This document shows, piece by piece, positions 59,425 to 64,000 of a DNA stretch of 64,000 bases. Made by a program: the position numbers and the translations under genes. Each line of letters opens with the position of its first letter. Position 1 is the stretch's first letter. The notes under the pieces are model-generated. The model saw nothing but the letters and a program-made list of their open reading frames with translations, was not told the DNA's origin and made no database searches. The DNA is from Vicia villosa (lineage: Eukaryota > Streptophyta > Magnoliopsida > Fabales > Fabaceae), in the NCBI RefSeq assembly GCF_029867415.1, contig NC_081182.1, positions 41,465,462 to 41,529,461 of the forward strand, given 5' to 3'.

Positions 59425-62386
59425 TGTCATACCCCAAAATTTGCCTTCCATACTCCATTCACAATGATTTAAAGTTCAAGATTCGAATCCCAAAGGTTAC
59501 TCATTCAAAAGTTCAGATGATCCACAGTCAACTAGTTTGACCTAAAAGTCAACCATAATCAGAGCATAGTCAAAGCCTCCCAATTCTGGTCAACATCAAG
59601 TATGTGAAGTATAACCATCATTTGATCAAGGATTGATCATGATTCCATTAATAGAAACTCAGAGATGAACAAATACAAAAAGGTTCAAATTAGGGTTTCT
59701 TAGGAGAAAGTCAACCCAACTTTGACTGGGCATAACTTTCACATGGAACATCAAAAATTCCACACTCAAAGCCTATTTTAAAGGAAATTGGATTCTCTAC
59801 AACTTTGCCTCTCACAAGCCTGGGCTAGAAATGATTCATTTGAGAGATACAATGCAAAAGATTACAGGTCATTTTCAGGCATCCTCCAAAAGCAGTTTTT
59901 TCCCAAAGAGGATATGATCAAGATAAAAGCTCCAAATGAAAAATATATTCCAAAGTGGCTTATAGAGGACCTCTTAAGGTTTCCAAAAAGTCTTAGAACT
60001 CACTCATAGCTTAAAAATTGAGTGAGATATACTTGGTCAAAGTTGGGTAATTTTAAAGGACCAAATGTGAAATAAAGGAAGTCCAAATTGAATTTCTTGC
60101 AAGTGGGCCTATATTTTATGACTTAAACTTGGCCCATAAGTTATCCAAAGTACATGCCACGAATAATAACATTTTATTTGACTTTACACAATTTTATTTC
60201 ATTTAAAATTGATTTTTTATGATTTAAATAAGTGGGAAAATCAAATATTTTGTTGGAAAATATATTTTGGTGATTTCCAATCAATATTAATGATAAAATA
60301 TATTGCTAATTTCGTGATGATTGGATTAGGGAAGAATAAATTAAATTTTGGCCAAATGTAGTAGCTTATTATTCAAGAAACAAATCAAGTTTCTCAACTA
60401 TGGCAAGTTTTGATTTAAGAGATTCTAGGGCTCCTCTTTAGACCTAATTTACTCCCCTATAAGTAGTATACATAAAGCATGGGATTAGGGGACGAATTTC
60501 TGAAGGGAGGCACACTTGCAAGAACCAAAAAAAATCACCAAAGAACTCAAAATCGTTTTCAAAGAATTTGTGGCTTTCAACAAGAATTGAAGGATGCAAA
60601 AGGTTCACTGGAGGGCTCTGAACGTGTCTGGATAATAGAATAGCATCAACACCCCCAGAATTGCCTCAATTTTGTCAAAGTAAGTCACTTCAAACTTGGA
60701 TTTGATTAGTATATTATAGGCACTCTCATGATGTTTTGATCGTATATACTGGTTTGTCTTGATGCCCTGGTTGTTTTTGGATTAATTTTGTGGAGTTTAA
60801 ATGCTTTAATCTTGGTCTGCCATTAGAGGCCGTTCGAGCCCTAGGGTTCGTGATTGGGGGTTCTCCCTTGAGGTTAAATTAGGCTAACATAATACCATGG
60901 TTAGACTCGTGAGAGGTAGACGATGAAGGTGAGGGGGTCGCGCCATATTCATAACTGCACAGGGGCTATTCGCTATTTTTTTTAAGAAATCTTGCTACGA
61001 ATGAAATCGTAGCAAATCCGTAGCTAAGTTTGCAGAGTTCTCAGGCAGTATTGGGGACGATGATGATGTGTCGGCGCGCCACTGGCTTATTTGAATTCAC
61101 GCGCGCGTTTTGGATCTGGATGCTCATATATTTTATACATGTTGTTGGTTGCGTTTCCCTAACAGATATCGTGTCTAGTTGGGTTGGTTGGGGACGCTGG
61201 TAAAATGCTTAAGGGTGTGGGTTCGATCCCCCATGCCCACATATTATTTTTCTCAAATTCTCTCCTTGATTCCATGCGTCCATGACTATGGGCCTCACTG
61301 TGGACCCTCAAGATCTCACCCTAGGATAATCACCAGCCTAGATCTAACGTGCCCAGCCTTGGGGTCTATACCATAGTCCTTCCAAACTGCCACACTAAAT
61401 TCTAACCCTGATAAACTAAATTAATTTTTATTAATTATATGTTTTAATTAATTCTTATTTAATATATTTATTTATATAATGATGATTATTTTCATAATTA
61501 AATTATTATATGATACTTATATTAAAAGTTCTAATTTGTTGTTCGTTCCGATTAAATTAATTAATCGCTATGGTCAAAAATGAATATTAATTAAAATGTT
61601 ATTTAATTAAATATAATTAATTTCTATTCGATTAAATGGTTTCGACTATCTTATTAGTCGCGATGATTAATCTTTCTATCTTCCTTATTCTAATTCGCTA
61701 TTCTTTTTAATCGAATCAATCGATTACGAGGGGTAACGATACAAACTAATTATTAAAAATTTATAAAATATCCTAATTCGTTATCAGTAATAATCAAATC
61801 AATTGATTAAAATTGGTAACGGTGCAATTTCAAATCTGTTAACTATGGCGATCAAATCTATTAATCGTTGCGGTTAATAGTGCTAAATCAAACCAGGGTT
61901 GTACGCCCAAATCCTAAAATACTCAAAATACACTAAACCACGATACTACGGTGTTTCAACACTGCGATGTTCATAACTACGATAAGGTAACTCAAAATAC
62001 CTTCGAACATTCGCATTTCAAAAACGATTTCAAAACAACTTCAAACCACATTCAATTCAATTCTAAGGCGTACAATCCTGTGCCCCGAACTACGTAGACT
62101 CTGATCCTCCATAAAGAGGTACGTAGGCACTTGGCAACAAGGCAAGTCCCCTTCCCTAAAATCTCAATTTTTCCCCTATTCACTTCCTTAGCTATAAACC
62201 TCAATTTTAACCATAAACCTTTATCCTTAGATTCAAAGCCAATAGGAAAGGGTTGAGGGTGCCTAACACCTTCCCTCGACCTGAATATAGTATCTTACCC
62301 GATCTCTTAATTGCATAGGTTTCCTATTCGCCTTGGTAGAATAGGTGGCGACTCTAAATCTATAATTTTTAAGGCAGGTTGCTACA
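59425..62386 (+). repeat. 3' LTR
   Basis: It is 2962 bp and begins TGTCATACCCCAAAATTTGC. It ends GGCAGGTTGCTACA, followed by the CCCTT target duplication. It pairs with 51590-54550. Confidence 0.95.
61173..61240 (+). promoter_or_regulatory. tRNA-like pol III A/B box pair inside the 3' LTR
   Basis: Same as the 53338-53405 copy with one substitution between the boxes (AAAAGGCTT versus AAAATGCTT). The B box GGTTCGATCCC is unchanged. Confidence 0.55.
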
Positions 62387-62825
62387 CCCTTCTTATCCAA
62401 CTTTCGTCAAATCGATTAGACTTCCTCAAAGTGAACCCGATAAATTATTTGCAAAATTTCAGGAGGGATGTCGGAAGGACATCGAACGTGCATTTGGAGT
62501 GCTCCAAGCTCGATTTAAAATCATCCGTGAACCAGCTCGCTTGTGGGACATAGCTGATTTGGGTATCATCATGAGGTTATGCATCATATTACATAATATG
62601 ATTGTTGAGGATGAACGAGATTCATATTCTCAACGTTGGACCGATTTTGAGCAATCTGGGGAAAGTGGATCTAGTGCACCACAACCATACTCGACCGAGG
62701 TGTTACCCGCTTTTGCAAATCATGTGCGTGCTAGATCAGAGTTCCGTGATCCAAATGTTCATCAAGAATTGCAAGCCGATCTAGTGAAGCACATATGGAC
62801 AAAGTTTGGAATGTTCCGTGATTGA

Positions 62826-63279
62826 ATTATTTGTGTGTTGTATTGCATTTTAAATTATTTGTATCGTACTAATTACGTTACTTGTGTGTTGTATTGCATT
62901 TTAAATTATTTGTAACGTACTAATTACGTTAATTGTGTGTTGTATTTTGAATTAATTTAAGATGATTTGTATCGTATCCAATTATTTAAATAAATTTTGT
63001 TTTTATTACAAAAAATTAAAAAATAAATTATTAAGTATTTATTATTTTAATTTAATTTTAATCGATAATTGTAATTTTATGTAATCATAAAAATAAAAAT
63101 AAAATTTAAATAAGAATATGAAAATAAAAAGTGGTGGGGTAGGGTGTTGAGTGAAAAACCATTGGAGAGGGTAAAAGTTGAATGGGTGTTGAGTTATTAG
63201 GTGGAGGAAAGAGAAAATGATGTGGAGTGTTGGGAGTTGAAAAAGTGGGTGTTGAGTTTTTCAACCATTGTAAATGGTC
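62826..63279 (+). other. 3' end of the Harbinger element
   Basis: Non-coding. Immediately after the transposase stop, a tandem duplication of about 58 bp (TTGTGTGTTGTATTGCATTT..TACTAATTACGTT, two full copies and a partial third) is visible. Toward the end, GGGTGTTGAGT-like phrases recur, mirroring the left end's GGGGTGTGTAAAGTGG. Confidence 0.6.
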
Positions 63280-63519
63280 TTACGAGTTTGTTACGGACCC
63301 TTTGTTTTTCCTCTCGTTGTAGTAGTTGGTTTGTAGTTTTCCTTTTGGTCGGGTCTTTTCCCGCTTCCGCTTGTAAGGTTTGGAGAACCTTTGTTCTCCT
63401 TTTTCATTTATAATATCTCTTGCTTACTAAAAAAAAAATCTATTTTAAAAAATTAAAAAAAAATCATTTTTTTAAAGCTGAAACAAACGGACCCTATATC
63501 ATGTTACTTCTCACGGCTA

Positions 63520-63676
63520 AAAGGGAAACTGAATCTCATACCGTCGACAAAAATGCCGCATTCACACGTCATCGTTTTTAAGGAAAACAAACATAGCTAA
63601 TTAAAGGGAAACTGAATCTCATACCGTCGACAAAAATGCCGCATTCACATGTCATCGTTTTTAAGAAAAACAAACT
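63520..63676 (+). repeat. 83-bp tandem duplication
   Basis: The unit AAAGGGAAACTGAATCTCAT... starts at 63520 and again at 63603. Both copies contain ACCGTCGACAAAAATGCCGC and CATCGTTTTTAAG. They differ at two or three bases. Confidence 0.9.
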
Positions 63677-63949
63677 TATTTTTAAATCAAAAGAACCGTT
63701 CAATATATAAAGTTTTTTTTTCATATATTTTTTAATTATATAAATAAATATACCATAATATAGTTAGAAGTTCCATATATTTAGGTTAATTAGTTTCCTT
63801 ATTTCTAGATGAATCAGTTAGATATGAAAAATATAATTTTCCATTTGCCTTTATTACGGCCTTCATTACCATTCATAGAATCTCAATGATTAAAATCAAT
63901 GTAAGTCTGTTTATTTAATATTATAGTTCTGATTAAACTATCAATGAAT
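63677..63949. other. Intergenic DNA
   Basis: AT-rich, no gene visible. Confidence 0.5.
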
Positions 63950-64000
63950 TAAATTGAGCTAAATAGTAAGAAACAGAAGGCATGCAAATGCAAAGTTTAT
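63950..64000 (-). repeat. Copy of the 3' flank of the VQ gene
   Basis: Bases 63950-64000 (GAGCTAAATA..AGAAGGCATGCAAATGCAAAGTTTAT) match 37787-37838 (AAGCTAAATA..AGAAGGCATGCACATGCAAAGTTTTAT) with few changes. The first copy lies about 140 bases downstream of the VQ gene stop codon, so a related gene on the minus strand may begin just right of the window. Confidence 0.65.

Larger units (their letters stand above)
51590..62386 (+). mobile_element. Non-autonomous Ogre/Tat-like LTR retrotransposon
   Basis: The 10,797-bp element has 2961/2962-bp LTRs beginning TGTCATACCCC and ending GGTTGCTACA, with 5-bp target duplication CCCTT (51585-51589 and 62387-62391). A primer site just inside the 5' LTR resembles the complement of tRNA-Arg, as in Ogre elements. 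The purine-rich AACAGGGGCAGT precedes the 3' LTR. The internal region (54551-59424) has only a gag-like fragment and tandem repeats, with no protease, reverse transcriptase, RNase H or integrase. It must have moved with enzymes of a relative. By eye the LTRs differ at about 20 positions. Confidence 0.92.
50524..62825 (+). pseudogene. PIF/Harbinger transposase (HARBI1/ALP1-like), split by insertion
   Basis: There are two coding blocks, 50524-51589 and 62392-62825. Removing the LTR element and one copy of CCCTT joins them in frame (IYP-SYP) for 499 residues. The N-terminal 110 residues are Asn/Pro/Gln-rich. A helix-turn-helix-like region follows (FRRRYRMKKNVFLRIVGDL), then the DDE_Tnp_4 catalytic domain: first Asp in MIGSIDCMHWEW, second in YYLADGIYP, and Glu in CRKDIERAFGVLQ. 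The break lies between the second Asp and the Glu, so neither piece can catalyse transposition. Apart from the insertion I see no stop or frameshift, so the gene was intact when hit. An in-frame upstream ATG at 50506 would add six residues. Confidence 0.9.
50032..63279. mobile_element. PIF/Harbinger DNA transposon, split by an LTR retrotransposon
   Basis: The left end GACCAAGTGCAATGG and right end, reverse-complemented, GACCATTTACAATGG are inverted repeats. The target duplication is TTA (50029-50031 and 63280-63282). Without the retrotransposon it is about 2.45 kb with one transposase gene. The second, Myb/SANT-type protein gene usual in autonomous members is absent. Confidence 0.9.
46389..63322 (+). 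pseudogene. LINE ORF2 (endonuclease-reverse transcriptase), broken and split
   Basis: Endonuclease comes first (46389-about 47090: GSLNIRGG, IQETK, LGGDFNAI, SRIDRFLLSS, SDHCPIW). After a TGA at 47400 the same frame continues with reverse transcriptase (47427-49034: KSPGPDGFSF, AFVPGRQLLDG, FKVDFEKAYD, GLRQGDPLSPFLF and the catalytic FADD in LQFADDTLIM). Around 49010 a deletion and frameshift occur. Further shifts near 49320 and 49580 separate the linker from the C-terminal zf-RVT region (FGWRLFRNRLPT, CILCDNCGENMRHFFFSC). The ORF is interrupted after codon TAT at 50031 by the Harbinger element. It would resume at 63283 (EFVTDPLFFLSL) and stop at 63320-63322. The product would have nicked DNA and reverse-transcribed the LINE RNA; this copy cannot. 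Confidence 0.87.
44179..63438 (+). mobile_element. L1-type LINE, interrupted by a Harbinger element
   Basis: The 5' part runs from about 44179 to 50031 and the 3' end from 63283 to a poly-A run ending near 63438. The 18-bp target duplication AAAAATCTATTTTAAAAA is present at 44161-44178 and 63434-63451. It has ORF1 with an RRM, ORF2 with endonuclease, reverse transcriptase and zf-RVT regions, and the A-tail. The full 5' leader suggests a near full-length insertion that has since gathered stops and frameshifts. Confidence 0.88.
43777..63494. mobile_element. Outermost element of the nest: MITE-like, split by a LINE
   Basis: The left end GGCCCGTTTGTTTTGA and right end, reverse-complemented, GGGTCCGTTTGTTTCAG are imperfect inverted repeats. 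TATA flanks both sides (43773-43776 and 63495-63498), which could be a TA or TATA duplication. Without the LINE the element would be about 430 bp, AT-rich and non-coding. The superfamily is uncertain. Confidence 0.6.

Overview
This is a 64-kb stretch of plant nuclear DNA. It has spliced genes with GT..AG introns, AT-rich intergenic DNA, and plant-type CACTA, hAT, PIF/Harbinger, LINE, Athila, copia and Ogre/Tat elements. A legume of the Fabeae/Trifolieae group (pea, vetch, lentil, clover relatives) fits best, because the long LTRs begin TGTCATACCCC, have a tRNA-Arg-like primer site and carry an Ogre-type gag fragment. The genus is an inference.

Only two host genes look complete. One is a six-exon histone H3K27 monomethyltransferase of the ATXR5/ATXR6 family (22397-25564, minus strand). 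The other is a single-exon MKS1-like VQ-family gene (37975-38634, minus strand) whose VQ core motif is mutated at three positions. A broken HD-ZIP IV (START domain) fragment lies at 20844-21460. The last 50 bases of the window resemble the 3' flank of the VQ gene, so a second copy probably lies just outside.

Layout. 1-583 holds a short tandem duplication. 584-4592 is a non-autonomous CACTA element (3-bp TSD TGT) carrying pieces of host genes: an RLCK-VII kinase exon, an IQ67-domain exon and a third small ORF. 4593-9403 is decayed retrotransposon debris (an LTR end, an Athila-like gag, a copia gag). 9404-19281 is a structurally complete CACTA element (TSD TAT) with an intact TNP2-type transposase and a 12-exon TNP1/Ulp1-like gene; its right subterminal region contains a perfect 127-bp inverted repeat. 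19282-28507 contains the HD-ZIP fragment, the ATXR5-like gene and an AT-rich diverged triplication with a long TA microsatellite. 28516-29566 and 39609-40569 are hAT-type elements with perfect 8-bp TSDs. 30000-36000 is mostly degraded copia-type material. 39133-39408 is a Tourist-like MITE.

43777-63494 is a four-level nest. A MITE-like element was hit by an L1-type LINE (18-bp TSD). The LINE ORF2 was hit by a PIF/Harbinger element (TSD TTA). The Harbinger transposase gene was then hit by a 10.8-kb non-autonomous Ogre-like LTR retrotransposon (TSD CCCTT). Every junction can be read from its target-site duplication, and removing each insert restores the reading frame beneath it. The two long LTRs differ at only about 20 sites by eye, so the innermost insertion is young.

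I see no CRISPR array, operon, rRNA or true tRNA gene. Nothing here is clearly a new biological system. The strongest leads are the CACTA-captured kinase/IQ chimera, the VQ gene with a broken VQ core, the CACTA hairpin, and pol III-type A/B boxes inside the Ogre-like LTRs.
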